Shown: positions 41,374 through 51,237, counted from the stretch's first letter. The stretch is 64,000 bases of DNA from Pseudomonadota bacterium (GCA_023457435.1 JAEWLS010000011.1:124001-188000); one strand, 5' to 3'. Translations and numbers: made by a program. The notes: a model not told the origin generated them from the letters alone.

Positions 41374-42969
41374 TCAGTTCGCAGGGTCCCACCTCCTCGC
41401 AGGATGTCCGCGCTCGACGACATAGAAGGCGTCGCCGGCGACGGACTGCCAGTCACCCGCCTCGCCATCCGGCCACACGATGCGAAGCTCAGCCGCCTCG
41501 TCATCGCCCAGGCCGACATGGATCCAGCCAAGCTGGCCGCCCGCATGGCCGCCGCCGACTGTGATCTCGCGGCGCATGACGGGCGCGCCGCCGCAGCGAA
41601 CCTCGACCCACGCGCCGATCGCGTCGCGGTTTGGGCCAGGCTGATTGAGCCGCACCTGCAGCCAGCGGCCGATGCCGGCGCCCTCGTTGCGCCAGACCTG
41701 AGCGCCATCGTTGCGGTTTACGACGACGAGGTCGAGCAGGCCGTCGAGGTTGAAATCGACCACGGCGCCGCCGCGCGACGTCTTCATGCTGGCGACACCA
41801 GCACGATCGCCGGCTTCCTCGAACGTGCCGTCGGCCTTCTGGAGCAGCAGGTTGTTGGGATCGCGCATCGCGAAGTCCGGCATTTCCCAGACATTGCCCT
41901 TGGCGACGAAGATATCGACCTTGCCGTCGTTGTTCACGTCCTGGAACTCGGTGTGCCACGCGGTGCTCGGCTTGATCTCGCCGCCCGTGTAGGGGCGATG
42001 CGCGGTGACGCCGAGCTTGAAGGCGATGTCGGCATAGCCGGGCTTCGGCGCGCCGCCGGCCGGAATCTCGGCCAGCTTCTGCAGCTTGTTGTCGGCCATG
42101 CTGGTGAGGAAATATTCGGGGTAGCCGTCGCTATCGATATCGTAGCCGGCAATGCCCATTCCCCAGATGCGCAAGGTCTTCCAGCCCTCGGAGGCGGTGT
42201 AGAGTGCCGGCGGCAGGCCGGGCTCCAGCCGCCACATCTGTTCCTGGCCGCCCTCGTAATATTCGCGGTCGTTGGAGACGCGCAGCGACGGGGTGCCGGA
42301 GCGGTTCCAGTCGGTGAACAGGATCGACAGCGGGCAGAAGCTCGGCTTCAGCGGCAGCGGCGGCGCGAATGCGCGCTCCCCGGCCTTCGGGCGCAGCAGC
42401 CAGTTGTCCGTGCACGAGCCCCAGGGCGAGATGTCCTCGTTGCGGTCGATGTAGCTGCCCAGCGCCACGGTCGGCCAGGCCGCACCCTTTTCCCAGGTCG
42501 CGGCGAGCGACGTCCACCAGGCATCGCCGCCGGCCAAGCCCCATGTCTCGTTGGCGCGCTCGAAGCGGCAGCCGCCGAGGCCGCGCATGGCGACGGTCTC
42601 GCCAACCCGCAGGAGGATCACGTCCATGACGCCGTCGCCGTCGACGTCGAGCGGATAGGCGCCGGAGACGTTGTCGAGCTCGAGGCCGCTTGCGACCGGC
42701 TCGAACTTCAGGGCGCCGGCCTTCGCACTGGCGTTGCGGAACAGCCGGGCCTCGTTGACGCCGCCGGCGAGGAACAGGTCGGGATAGTCGTCGCCGCTGC
42801 AGTCGAACGCCGCCGCCCCGCCGCCGACCATGAACTCCCACTCGCCGGCGAACTCATGCGACAGGCCGGAGGAGGTGGTTTCCTCGACGAAGCGCGGCAC
42901 CGCCGGCGAGGTGTCGGCGTGAGCAGGCGCCGCGACCGCCGCGAGCAGGATGGCGAGGACGAGTCTCAT
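41374..42969 (-). CDS. CRTAC1/ASPIC-UnbV FG-GAP repeat secreted protein
   Basis: 531 residues from ATG at 42969 (signal peptide 1-18). Calcium-binding repeats of the VCBS/FG-GAP type appear at least five times: DCSGDDYPDLFLAGG, DVDGDGVMDVILL, DIDSDGYPEYFLT, DVNNDGKVDIFVAKG and DFNLDGLLDLVVVNR. The C-terminal part (GRWLQVRLNQPGPNRDAIGAWVEV ... HVGLGDDEAAELRIVWPDG) is the ASPIC/UnbV domain. Such proteins form beta-propellers and often pair with enzymes. Its start overlaps the upstream phosphatase/haloperoxidase-like gene by 4 bp. Confidence 0.9.
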   Translation of the reverse strand: MRLVLAILLAAVAAPAHADTSPAVPRFVEETTSSGLSHEFAGEWEFMVGGGAAAFDCSGDDYPDLFLAGGVNEARLFRNASAKAGALKFEPVASGLELDNVSGAYPLDVDGDGVMDVILLRVGETVAMRGLGGCRFERANETWGLAGGDAWWTSLAATWEKGAAWPTVALGSYIDRNEDISPWGSCTDNWLLRPKAGERAFAPPLPLKPSFCPLSILFTDWNRSGTPSLRVSNDREYYEGGQEQMWRLEPGLPPALYTASEGWKTLRIWGMGIAGYDIDSDGYPEYFLTSMADNKLQKLAEIPAGGAPKPGYADIAFKLGVTAHRPYTGGEIKPSTAWHTEFQDVNNDGKVDIFVAKGNVWEMPDFAMRDPNNLLLQKADGTFEEAGDRAGVASMKTSRGGAVVDFNLDGLLDLVVVNRNDGAQVWRNEGAGIGRWLQVRLNQPGPNRDAIGAWVEVRCGGAPVMRREITVGGGHAGGQLGWIHVGLGDDEAAELRIVWPDGEAGDWQSVAGDAFYVVERGHPARRWDPAN

Positions 42970-44279
42970 GGCTCTTTCCTCGTCCTGAGCGCCACGGCGT
43001 ACTGGCCGATGCAGCGGCCCTGGGCGAGGCCGTCGACGATCGCCGAGCGGAAGTGGATGCCGCCATAGAGCCGCGAAATGCCGGCTTCTTCCGCGGCCGC
43101 GCTGAAGCTCGCAAAGTGCCGCGGGTTGCGGCCGTCGGGCGAGCCGGTGCGGTCCTCGAACGCGTAATTGTCGCCGAAGAACCCGGTCAGGACGGCGTCC
43201 ATCGCGCCGGAGACCGTGCTGTGGCCGCTCGGATATTCGGGGAACGGCGGCGTGTTGAGCACCGGCTCCCATTTCGCGTCGATCACCTGGCGGATGTAGG
43301 TGATCGGGCGGATCAGGTTGAAACGGTACTTCGCGTGCCAGCATCCGACGAAAGCATCGGAGAGGGCGACGCCCATGCGGGCGAGAAGGTCGACATTGCC
43401 GTCGAGCGAAAGTTCAGCGCGCTCGGCGACCTGCAGGGCGATGGAAATCCAGTGGCCGGGCGGCGTCATCGACAGCATCGGATCGTCCGACCAGAAGCGG
43501 GCGATCGCCAGCTGCTCGGCGGTGGCGTTCACGCCGGCGTCGTAGACCTCGCGCGCCTCGCGATAGAAGGCGGTTTCGGGATCGACGGAGAAGGGCGGGC
43601 TGCCGGGGGTCTCGCAGGCCGCGCCGGAGGGCGCGGCGAAGGTGCGGTTCTCGCCCCAGCCGGGCAGGAGCGGCAGCTGCTGCTGGCGGACGGCGTTGGT
43701 GGGGATCCACTTGCCCTCGCCCTTCGGCAGCTCCCACTGGTCGGGGAAGCCCATATTCTCGACGACGGCGCCGCCATCGCTCAGCGACCATTGGTGGATC
43801 GTTCCGGCGACCAGCTTGCCGTAGGCCTCGCTGCGGGCGACGATTTCGGCGTCGACGCCCGCGACGGCGCTGGCCCGCCACTTCGTCTGCGCCGCCCTGA
43901 TCGCCCGCTGCCCGGTGGGGCCGGTGTTGCCGAAATAGTAGACGACCGCGTCGGACATGGCCGCGCCGATGACGATGGTCTCGTCATAGGCCGCACCGGG
44001 CTTGCGCGCCGGCACCGCCGGCATGTCGCGAAGCTGGCCGGCGAGCGTCACCAGCCGGTCCGATCCGCCGACCGCCGCCTCGAACGCGGTCACGCCCAGA
44101 TATCCGAAGGAGCGGCTGGCGACCGGCGGCGAATAGGTCGCCGTGTGCCGCACCAGCTCGTTCATGAGATGGTACCAGTCGCGCAGAAGCTGCTGCGGCG
44201 CCGGACGTTCGTCGGCAATTGCCGGCGCGATGGCGAGCAGCAGGCCGACCAGCGGCGCTGCGAAGCGGAACGAAAACAT
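42966..44279 (-). CDS. Secreted vanadium-haloperoxidase-like / PAP2 superfamily protein
   Basis: 437 residues from ATG at 44279 with GGGAGGGG upstream; signal peptide 1-22. The vanadate/phosphate pocket motifs are in order: KYRFNLIRP (K-x6-RP), PEYPSGHSTVSG (PSGH) and SRLYGGIHFRSAIVDG (SRx5H). This is the vanadium-dependent haloperoxidase-like PAP2 fold; whether it is a haloperoxidase or a phosphatase cannot be told. Translationally coupled (ATGA) to the CRTAC1 gene, suggesting a joint periplasmic function. Confidence 0.88.
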   Translation of the reverse strand: MFSFRFAAPLVGLLLAIAPAIADERPAPQQLLRDWYHLMNELVRHTATYSPPVASRSFGYLGVTAFEAAVGGSDRLVTLAGQLRDMPAVPARKPGAAYDETIVIGAAMSDAVVYYFGNTGPTGQRAIRAAQTKWRASAVAGVDAEIVARSEAYGKLVAGTIHQWSLSDGGAVVENMGFPDQWELPKGEGKWIPTNAVRQQQLPLLPGWGENRTFAAPSGAACETPGSPPFSVDPETAFYREAREVYDAGVNATAEQLAIARFWSDDPMLSMTPPGHWISIALQVAERAELSLDGNVDLLARMGVALSDAFVGCWHAKYRFNLIRPITYIRQVIDAKWEPVLNTPPFPEYPSGHSTVSGAMDAVLTGFFGDNYAFEDRTGSPDGRNPRHFASFSAAAEEAGISRLYGGIHFRSAIVDGLAQGRCIGQYAVALRTRKEP

Positions 44280-45415
44280 GGACCCCTCCCGGATCGGCCG
44301 CACCAGCATAGCCAATCGATTTAGCGAGGTGAACCGGGGGAAACGATGCGCCGCGCGAGCGCCGAGGCTGGTTGCGGACAGGCGTGCGCCCCGGGCCGAC
44401 GAGCGGAAGGGTTTCCACGCCCGCCGCAGCGTCTGGCCATTGAGAAAGAGCGCCCCACGCGAAGTGGGAGGACGGGCGGCCGGTCGGTCGCTCGTAGAAT
44501 TGTTTTGTGTGCGGCCTCGCGGCCGCCCGTCCGGTGTTTTGCCCCGCGGCACGCCCCGGACGAGCCGGGCAGCGTGTGGTTCCGCAAGGCCCGGACGTCA
44601 GGGCTCAAGGCCCAGCCGCGCTACCGATTGCGCAGCCCATCCGGCACCGACCTCCGCCCGAATACCCGGTGCGCACCCGTCTCCCGTGCGAAGGCGGGGG
44701 GATTGTGGGTGCGCTGAACGTCGTGTGGAAAAAAGATTGCCCCTCACTAGCGATTTCTAAGGTTTAACCTCCCGACGCCCTGCGGGCTGCTCGGCTAAAG
44801 CCTTGAAGTCGCTTTCTCTCCCGCAAGGGGAGAGATAGAGCGCTGCATTGGCGGCTCGCTATATTGTCCACGTCGCGCTTTGCACTGAGGTTGCAAATTC
44901 AGCGCTGAGATTGCGGAAGCGGTTATCTCTCCCCTTGCGGGAGAGAAAGGAATTTCAGCATCTTAGCCGAGCAGGCCGCAGGCCGTCCGCGAGGCTAAGT
45001 GCTAGAAATTCCAAGTGAGGGGCATCTTGGACCCCCTCCACCACTACGTGGTCCTTCGGGGCGAGCCACTCGTCTCGCCCGTCCTCCAGACCCCCGTAAA
45101 CGGGGGAGGATCAGCCGGTCGATCCTCACCTCCTCTCTTGCGCTTTCTAGCACTTAGCGTCGCTGCGCTTTGGCTAAGATGCTGAAATCGCTTTCTCCCC
45201 CACCAAGGGGAGAGATAGAGCCTGCCGCAGTCTCGCGCCTCATCTTCAGCGGCGCTGCCAGGCTCAGATGTGGAAGATTGAGAGCTGCGCGCGAGGCAGT
45301 GCGCAAGAGAGGGGGTCCTGCCTGCGCAACCGCTCGGCGCGGAATTGGCCGTCGTGTGTCCTCCCTTCTCCCCTTGTGGGTGAAGGGATCGCTGGATCCG
45401 TCGTCGCGCCCGCCC
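44280..45415. repeat. 1.1-kb noncoding stretch with an intergenic repeat family
   Basis: No gene is supported here. The right two thirds hold a repeat with core TTTCTCTCCCGCAAGGGGAG-like: copy A at 44738-44846, copy B inverted at 44923-45024, copy C direct at 45144-45220, and a fragment near 45361-45385. A and B form an inverted pair of about 100 bp (outer ends TGCCCCTCACT and AGTGAGGGGCA). A second repeat-like piece with CCACTACGTGG and CCCCCGTAAACGGGGG lies at 45031-45112. The left third (44283-44730) is GC-rich with the short dyad GGGCGGCC / GGCCGCCC. Confidence 0.8.
44738..45024. repeat. Long inverted repeat pair (copies A and B)
   Basis: Left arm 44738-44846 and right arm 44923-45024 are reverse complements with interruptions: TGCCCCTCACT, ATTTCTA, CTGCTCGGCTAA, TTTCTCTCCCGCAAGGGGAG and AGATA recur in order. 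The spacer is about 76 bp. RNA from either strand could form a long imperfect hairpin. Similar palindromic units are common between genes in rhizobia. Confidence 0.8.
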
Positions 45416-45994
45416 TTACCGCGCCATGGCGTGGTATTCGGCGTTGGGCTCCATGTCGATCGCCGCGGCCATGCGGTTGGACATGTTGAAGAAGGCGGCG
45501 GTGGAGGCCACGTCCCAGATGTCGCGGTCGCTGAAACCGGCGTCGCGGAGCGCCTGACGGTCGGCCTCGACGATCTTCGCCGGCTGCACGGTGAGCTTCT
45601 CGGCGAAGGCCAGCATGGCGGCGAGCCGCGGCGTGAGATCGGCGACGCGCCAGTTCATGGCCATCTGCTCGCCCAGAACCGGGTTGCCGGAGAGCTCGCG
45701 CACCGCCGCGCCATGCGCGACGAGGCAGTAGTAGCAGTGGTTGATCGACGACACGACGACCGCGATCATCTCGCGCTCGAGCTTGGACAGGCCGGATTCG
45801 CCGAGCATCAGGTCGTTGTAGGTGTCGGTGAAGGAGCGCAGCTTCTTCTCGTCGAAGGCGTAGGCGCGCAGCACGTTCGGCACCAGGCCAAGCTTCTCCT
45901 CGCATTTGGCGAAGTATGCCTTCGTCGCGTCCGACAGCTCCGGCTGCGGCATGTCCAGCGCGGTCAGCCGCGACTTCCCGGTACGGTCGAGCAT
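45416..45994 (-). CDS. Peroxidase-related / carboxymuconolactone decarboxylase-family protein
   Basis: 192 residues. The AhpD/CMD-type redox motif INHCYYCLVAHGAAV has C-x-x-C-x3-H near residues 88-95; upstream KLGLVPNVLRAYAFDEKK and downstream FNMSNRMAAAIDMEPN fit the alkylhydroperoxidase-domain subfamily sometimes named peroxidase-related enzyme. It likely reduces hydroperoxides with a dihydrolipoyl or thiol donor. It is divergent from the glutamate dehydrogenase gene across 130 bp. Confidence 0.88.
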   Translation of the reverse strand: MLDRTGKSRLTALDMPQPELSDATKAYFAKCEEKLGLVPNVLRAYAFDEKKLRSFTDTYNDLMLGESGLSKLEREMIAVVVSSINHCYYCLVAHGAAVRELSGNPVLGEQMAMNWRVADLTPRLAAMLAFAEKLTVQPAKIVEADRQALRDAGFSDRDIWDVASTAAFFNMSNRMAAAIDMEPNAEYHAMAR

Positions 45995-46124
45995 GGCGTC
46001 ATCCTCCGTTCAGGCGAATTTCCCACAGTCGCGCCTCGGCAGTGGCCGGGGGCGCATGTTCTGTTAGCATACAGGCAAAATCGGCCGCTTCGAGTCGGCC
46101 GGCCATAAGAACGGGGAGGCGGGG

Positions 46125-49100
46125 ATGGTCGAACGGCCGACGCGCAAGGGGGCGAACGGTTCCGGCAGCGGCGCCTCGGGTGTCTCCGAGCTTCTCGAAC
46201 TGATGCTGGCGCGCGGCGCGAGCGAGGACCTCGCGGCCTATGACGCGGCGGTGCTGCACAGATCGGCCGAACTCGCGCATGCGGCGCTGAAGCGCCACAA
46301 GCGCGGCGACAGCGTCATCGCCATCGACGACGACGACCCGGCGCTGACGGTCGGCGGGCGCGCGGTGACGGCGGTGACCGTCATCAACGACAACATGCCG
46401 TTCCTGTTCGATTCCGTCTCGGCGGAGGTCAACGAAACCGGCGGCGAGGCGACGCTGGTCGTCCACCCGGTGCTGGCCGTCGTGCACGACCGCAAGGGCG
46501 TGGCCTCGATCGCCGCCGACGGAAAGGCCGAGGCGGACCGCGTCAGCCTCATCCACATGCATGTGCCGAAGCTGGCGCCGGGAGCCGCGGCGGGACTGGC
46601 GGAGCGGCTCGAGCACATACTGTCGCAGGTGAAGCTCGCGGTCGCCGGCTGGAAGCCGATGCTGGCGCGGCTCGACCGGGCGATCTCGTCATTCCGCTAC
46701 GGCTCGACCGCGCTCGACGCGGCCGACGTCGACGAGGCGGTGGCGTTCCTCGAATGGCTTCGCGACAACAATTTCACCTTCCTCGGCATGCGCGAATACG
46801 ACTACCGCGGCGGCGAGAAGGACGGCACGCTGGTGCGGTCCGGCGAGAAGGGCCTCGGCATCCTCGCCGATCCGGGCGTGCGCGTGCTGCGGCGCGGCGA
46901 CGAGCCGGTGACCGCGACGCCCGAGATCCGCGCCTTCCTGCACGGGCCGGAGCCGCTCATCGTGACCAAGGCGAACGCCAAGTCGGTGGTGCATCGGCGG
47001 ATCTACCTCGACTACATCGGCGTCAAGACGTTCGACGCCAAGGGCAAGGTCGCCGGCGAACTGCGCATCGTCGGCCTGTTCACCTCGACTGCCTACACGC
47101 GCTCGGTGACGAGCATCCCGTATCTGCGCGCCAAGGTGCAGAGCGTCGTCGCCAAGTCGGGCTTCGACCCGGCGGATCATTCCGGCAAGGCGCTGATCAA
47201 CGTGCTGGAATCCTACCCGCGCGACGAGCTCTTCCAGATCAGCGTGCCGATCCTGCGCAAGCATGCCGGCGCGATCCTGGCGCTCGGCGAGCGCCCGCGC
47301 GTGCGCGCGCTCTACCGCGTCGACCAGTTCGACCGCTTCGTTTCGGTCATCGTGTTCGTGCCGCGCGACCGCTACGATTCGCGCGTCCGCGTCGAGATCG
47401 GCGACTATCTGAAGACGATCTTCGAAGGGCGACTCTCGGCCTATTACCCGGCGTTTCCGGAAGGCACGCTGGCGCGCGTGCACTTCATCATCGGGCGTTC
47501 GGGCGGCAAGACACCGAAGCCGGACAATGCGCGGCTCGAAGCCGACATACGGGCGATCGTGCGGACGTGGGACGATTCGCTGCGCGAGGCGGCGGCGGTC
47601 GCCGGCGCATCGGCGGAGACAGCGGCCGCGGCGACGCGCTTTCCCGATGCGTACCGGTCGAGCTTCTCGGCGGCGACGGCGCTGCGCGACGCCGAGCGCG
47701 TGGCGTCGATCTCGGCGGACAACCCGATCGCCATAGACTTCGTCCGCGACGACGGCCAGCAGGCCGACACGGCGAGCCTGCTCATCTACCACCACGGTGC
47801 GCCGGTGGCGCTGTCGCGGCGGGTGCCGCTGCTCGAGAACATGGGGTTCCGGGTCGTCAGCGAGCGCACCTTCGAGATCGCCGGCGAGGCGAGCCCCGTC
47901 TTCCTGCACGACATGCAGATCGAAAGCGCCGACGGCAAGGATTTCGACCTCAGCGACGACGGCGCGCTGTTCGAGGCCGTGTTCCTGTCGGTATGGCGCG
48001 GGGCTTCCGACAATGACGGCTACAACGCGCTCGGCCGCGCGGCGCGGCTCGACCCGCGCCAGATCGGCGTGCTGCGTGCCTACGGGCGGTACCTGCAGCA
48101 GGCGGGCATCCCGCAAAGCCCGGAATTCGTAGCCGGCGTTCTCGTGCGCTACCCCGACATCGCGCGGCTCCTGTGGCATCTCTTCGCGCTGCGGCTAAAC
48201 CTCGACGGCGGCGGCAACGAGGGCGCGGAGACACAGGCGAAGATCGCCGAGGCGCTGGAGGCGGTGCCCAGTCTCGACGACGACACGATCATAAGACGCT
48301 TCCTCAACCTCGTGATGTCGACCCTGCGCACCAACCTGTTCGCGCCGCCGCGCCCCGGCGTGTCGCTGGCCATCAAGCTCGACGCCAGGGCGGTGACCGG
48401 TCTGCCGGAGCCACGGCCGTGGCGCGAGATCTTCGTTTTCGGGCCGGAGGTCGAGGGCGTGCACCTGCGCTTCGGCCCGGTGGCGCGCGGCGGGCTGCGC
48501 TGGTCGGACCGGGCGCAGGACTACCGCACCGAGGTGCTGGGTCTGGTGAAGGCGCAGCAGGTCAAGAACGCCGTGATCGTGCCGGTGGGCGCGAAGGGCG
48601 GCTTCTTCCCGAAGCTGCTGCCGCCGGGCGGGACGCGCGACGCGGTGTTCGCGGCGGGCAAAGCGGCCTACGTCAACTTCGTCTCAAGCCTGCTGTCGCT
48701 GACCGACAACATCGTCGGCGACAAGGTCGTGCGTCCTGAAGGCGTGCACTGCCGCGACGCCGACGACCCGTATTTCGTCGTCGCCGCCGACAAGGGCACG
48801 GCCACCTTCTCCGACACGGCCAACGGCATCAGCCAGGCCAACGACTTCTGGCTCGACGACGCCTTCGCCTCCGGCGGGTCCGCCGGCTACGACCACAAGA
48901 AGATGGGCATCACCGCGCGCGGCGCCTGGGAGGCGGTCAAGCGCCATTTCCGCGAAATGGCCAGGGACGGCAAGGCCTGGGACATCCAGACCGAACCGTT
49001 CACCGCCGTCGGCGTCGGCGACATGTCCGGCGACGTGTTCGGCAATGGCATGCTCCTGTCGCCGCAGACGCGGCTGATCGCCGCCTTCGACCACCGCGAC

Positions 49101-50885
49101 ATCTTCATCGACCCCGATCCCGACCCGGCCGTGTCGCTGGCGGAGCGGCAGCGGCTGTTCGGCCTGCCGCGCTCATCCTGGCAGGATTACGACAAGTCGA
49201 AGCTGTCGAAAGGCGGCATGATCGTGCCGCGCTCGCAGAAATCGATCGAGCTGACGGCCGAGGCGGCCGCCGCGCTCGGCGTCAGCCGCACCGCTTCGCC
49301 CGGCGAACTGATGACGGCGATCCTCAAGGCACCGGTCGATCTTCTGTGGTTCGGCGGCATCGGCACCTATGTGCGCGGCTCCGGCGAGACCAACGCCGAC
49401 GTCGGCGACAAGGCCAACGACGCCATCCGCATCACCGGCGCCGAGGTCGGCGCCAAGGTGATCGGCGAGGGCGCCAATCTCGGCATGACGCAGCTCGGGC
49501 GCATCGAGTTCGCGCTGAAAGGCGGGCGCTGCAACTCGGACGCGATCGACAATTCGGGCGGGGTCAACTCGTCCGACGTCGAGGTCAACATCAAGATCGC
49601 GCTGGCGGGGCCGATGCGCGCCGGCAAGCTGAAGCGCGAGGCACGCAATCGCCTGCTCGCCGACATGACCGAGGAGGTCGCGGGGCTGGTGCTGGCCAAC
49701 AACTACCAGCAGACGCTGGCCATCTCGGTGGCGGAACAGCGCGGTCTCGCCGATTTGCCGCACCAGGCGCGGATGATGGCCGGCCTCGAGATGCGCGGCC
49801 TGCTCAACCGCAAGGTCGAATACCTGCCGAGCCGCGATGCGCTGGCCGACCGGCAGGTGCGCGGCCAGCCGCTGACCCGGCCGGAGCTGGGCGTGCTGCT
49901 GGCCTACGCCAAGCTCACTTTGTTCGACGACGCGATCCGCACCAGGCTGCCGGACGACCCGCATTTCGAGAGCGACCTAATCGCCTACTTCCCGGCCAAG
50001 ATGGCGAAGAAGTTCGGCGAGGCGATCCGCGCCCACCGGCTGCGGCGCGAGATCATCACCACCGAGCTCGGCAACGATGCGGTGAACCGCGGCGGGCCGA
50101 GCTTCGTCAGCCGCATGCAGGACCTGACCGGCTGCGGCGCCGACGACGTGCTCGCGGCCTATGCGACGGTGCGCGACGGCTTTGGCCTGCCGGCGACCTA
50201 TCGCGACATCGACGCGCTCGACAACAAGGTGCCGGGTATGGCGCAGCTCGGCTTCTACCAGGAGGTCGGGCGGCTGATCCACGCGGCGACGGCGTGGCAG
50301 CTGAAGAACGCCACGCCGAAGCCGATCGGCGAGCGGGTGGACGACATCGCGGCCGCCCGCAAGGTTCTCGAGCCGCTGCTGCCGTCCCTGCTCCCGGCAT
50401 TCTCCCAGGAGCGGATGAAGGAGCGCGCGAAGGCCTTTGCCGCCGCCGGCGCGCCGCAGAAGCTCGCCGCCACGCTGGCCTTCGCCGGCCTCGCCGAGAT
50501 CGTGCCGGACATCGCGCTGGTCGCCCGCCAGGCGGCGGCGACGCTGCCGGACGCAGCGGCCGCGTGGTGCGCCGTCACGGAAGCCTTCCGCATCGGACGC
50601 ATCGAGGACGCGGCGCGCGCGATCCAGACCAACGACTACTATGACGGGCTTGCGCTGGCGCGCGCCTCCGACATGATCGAGGTGGCGCGGCGCGGCATCG
50701 CCACAGCGGCGCTGAAGAGCGGCGGCAAGCAGAAGGGTGCTGCGGCGGCGGCGCGCTGGCTGGAGAGCGGCGGCGAGCGCGTCACCAAGGCCCGGGAGCG
50801 CCTGCAGGCGCTGACCGAGGGCGGCGAGATATCGGTCGCGCGGCTCACCGTGGCGGCGGGGCTGCTGTCGGACCTGGCGGGGTAG
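46125..50885 (+). CDS. NAD-specific glutamate dehydrogenase, large (180-kDa) type
   Basis: 1586 residues, normal for the GdhB-type enzyme. The N-terminal 700 residues hold ACT-like regulatory segments (VTVINDNMPFLFDSVSAEV; FLEWLRDNNFTFLGMREYDY). The catalytic part begins near residue 740: HLRFGPVARGGLRWSDR, TEVLGLVKAQQVKNAVIVPVGAKGGFFPK (substrate lysines), then the Rossmann domain and GVNSSDVEVNIK. It deaminates glutamate to 2-oxoglutarate with NAD. Alone in its transcript; no promoter box stands out. Confidence 0.95.
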   Translation: MVERPTRKGANGSGSGASGVSELLELMLARGASEDLAAYDAAVLHRSAELAHAALKRHKRGDSVIAIDDDDPALTVGGRAVTAVTVINDNMPFLFDSVSAEVNETGGEATLVVHPVLAVVHDRKGVASIAADGKAEADRVSLIHMHVPKLAPGAAAGLAERLEHILSQVKLAVAGWKPMLARLDRAISSFRYGSTALDAADVDEAVAFLEWLRDNNFTFLGMREYDYRGGEKDGTLVRSGEKGLGILADPGVRVLRRGDEPVTATPEIRAFLHGPEPLIVTKANAKSVVHRRIYLDYIGVKTFDAKGKVAGELRIVGLFTSTAYTRSVTSIPYLRAKVQSVVAKSGFDPADHSGKALINVLESYPRDELFQISVPILRKHAGAILALGERPRVRALYRVDQFDRFVSVIVFVPRDRYDSRVRVEIGDYLKTIFEGRLSAYYPAFPEGTLARVHFIIGRSGGKTPKPDNARLEADIRAIVRTWDDSLREAAAVAGASAETAAAATRFPDAYRSSFSAATALRDAERVASISADNPIAIDFVRDDGQQADTASLLIYHHGAPVALSRRVPLLENMGFRVVSERTFEIAGEASPVFLHDMQIESADGKDFDLSDDGALFEAVFLSVWRGASDNDGYNALGRAARLDPRQIGVLRAYGRYLQQAGIPQSPEFVAGVLVRYPDIARLLWHLFALRLNLDGGGNEGAETQAKIAEALEAVPSLDDDTIIRRFLNLVMSTLRTNLFAPPRPGVSLAIKLDARAVTGLPEPRPWREIFVFGPEVEGVHLRFGPVARGGLRWSDRAQDYRTEVLGLVKAQQVKNAVIVPVGAKGGFFPKLLPPGGTRDAVFAAGKAAYVNFVSSLLSLTDNIVGDKVVRPEGVHCRDADDPYFVVAADKGTATFSDTANGISQANDFWLDDAFASGGSAGYDHKKMGITARGAWEAVKRHFREMARDGKAWDIQTEPFTAVGVGDMSGDVFGNGMLLSPQTRLIAAFDHRDIFIDPDPDPAVSLAERQRLFGLPRSSWQDYDKSKLSKGGMIVPRSQKSIELTAEAAAALGVSRTASPGELMTAILKAPVDLLWFGGIGTYVRGSGETNADVGDKANDAIRITGAEVGAKVIGEGANLGMTQLGRIEFALKGGRCNSDAIDNSGGVNSSDVEVNIKIALAGPMRAGKLKREARNRLLADMTEEVAGLVLANNYQQTLAISVAEQRGLADLPHQARMMAGLEMRGLLNRKVEYLPSRDALADRQVRGQPLTRPELGVLLAYAKLTLFDDAIRTRLPDDPHFESDLIAYFPAKMAKKFGEAIRAHRLRREIITTELGNDAVNRGGPSFVSRMQDLTGCGADDVLAAYATVRDGFGLPATYRDIDALDNKVPGMAQLGFYQEVGRLIHAATAWQLKNATPKPIGERVDDIAAARKVLEPLLPSLLPAFSQERMKERAKAFAAAGAPQKLAATLAFAGLAEIVPDIALVARQAAATLPDAAAAWCAVTEAFRIGRIEDAARAIQTNDYYDGLALARASDMIEVARRGIATAALKSGGKQKGAAAAARWLESGGERVTKARERLQALTEGGEISVARLTVAAGLLSDLAG

Positions 50886-50898
50886 GCGCGCCTTGCCG

Positions 50899-50910
50899 TT
50901 GTATGTACAA
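50899..50910. promoter_or_regulatory. Candidate brnTA operator
   Basis: TTGTATGTACAA is a 5+5 bp inverted repeat (TTGTA / TACAA) followed 6 bp later by a TATAAC box, just upstream of brnT. BrnTA systems are autorepressed by BrnA or the complex, so an operator is expected here. TATAAC would be the -10. Confidence 0.45.
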
Positions 50911-50925
50911 AGGTGCATATAACAG

Positions 50926-51237
50926 ATGATAATTGCCGGCATCGAGTGGGATGACGGCAACTGGCCGAAGTGCGGCAAGCATGGCGTCAGCCAAGCCGAT
51001 ATCGAGTTTGCCATGCGGCATCTGACTTTTCGCATTCCCGATCCGAACCCAGCCGAAGTTCGGTTCAGGACAGCATCGAGGGGAAGAGACGGACGCCCAA
51101 TATTCATCGTGTACACGCATCGGGATCGACGCGGAGAGACATATCTGAGGCCGATAAGTGCCCGGCACATGCATGGAGACGAAATTGACCGATACGAGCG
51201 GATCGAAAAGGAAATGGCCCAGTCTCCCCACCGATGA
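50926..51237 (+). CDS. brnT: BrnT family toxin (putative ribonuclease)
   Basis: 103 residues. IEWDDGNWPKCGKHGVSQADIEFAM matches the N-terminal part of BrnT (usually EWDxxKxxxNxxKHGVSFE), and RPIFIVYTHRDRRGETYLRPISARHMHGDEIDRYE the RelE-like core and C-terminus. BrnT cleaves RNA and stops growth when free of BrnA. It precedes and overlaps a CopG-like antitoxin gene by 65 bp, more than usual. Start ATG at 50926 is the only good candidate. Confidence 0.85.
   Translation: MIIAGIEWDDGNWPKCGKHGVSQADIEFAMRHLTFRIPDPNPAEVRFRTASRGRDGRPIFIVYTHRDRRGETYLRPISARHMHGDEIDRYERIEKEMAQSPHR

Noticed and set aside
44507..44767. Open frame of 86 codons in the noncoding stretch
   Set aside because: Composition is Arg/Pro/Gly-rich like shadow frames, no ribosome site is seen, and it enters repeat copy A.
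46689..48179. Minus-strand open frame of 496 codons inside the glutamate dehydrogenase gene
   Set aside because: It is the complement of well-conserved catalytic and regulatory sequence; composition is typical of an antisense shadow.
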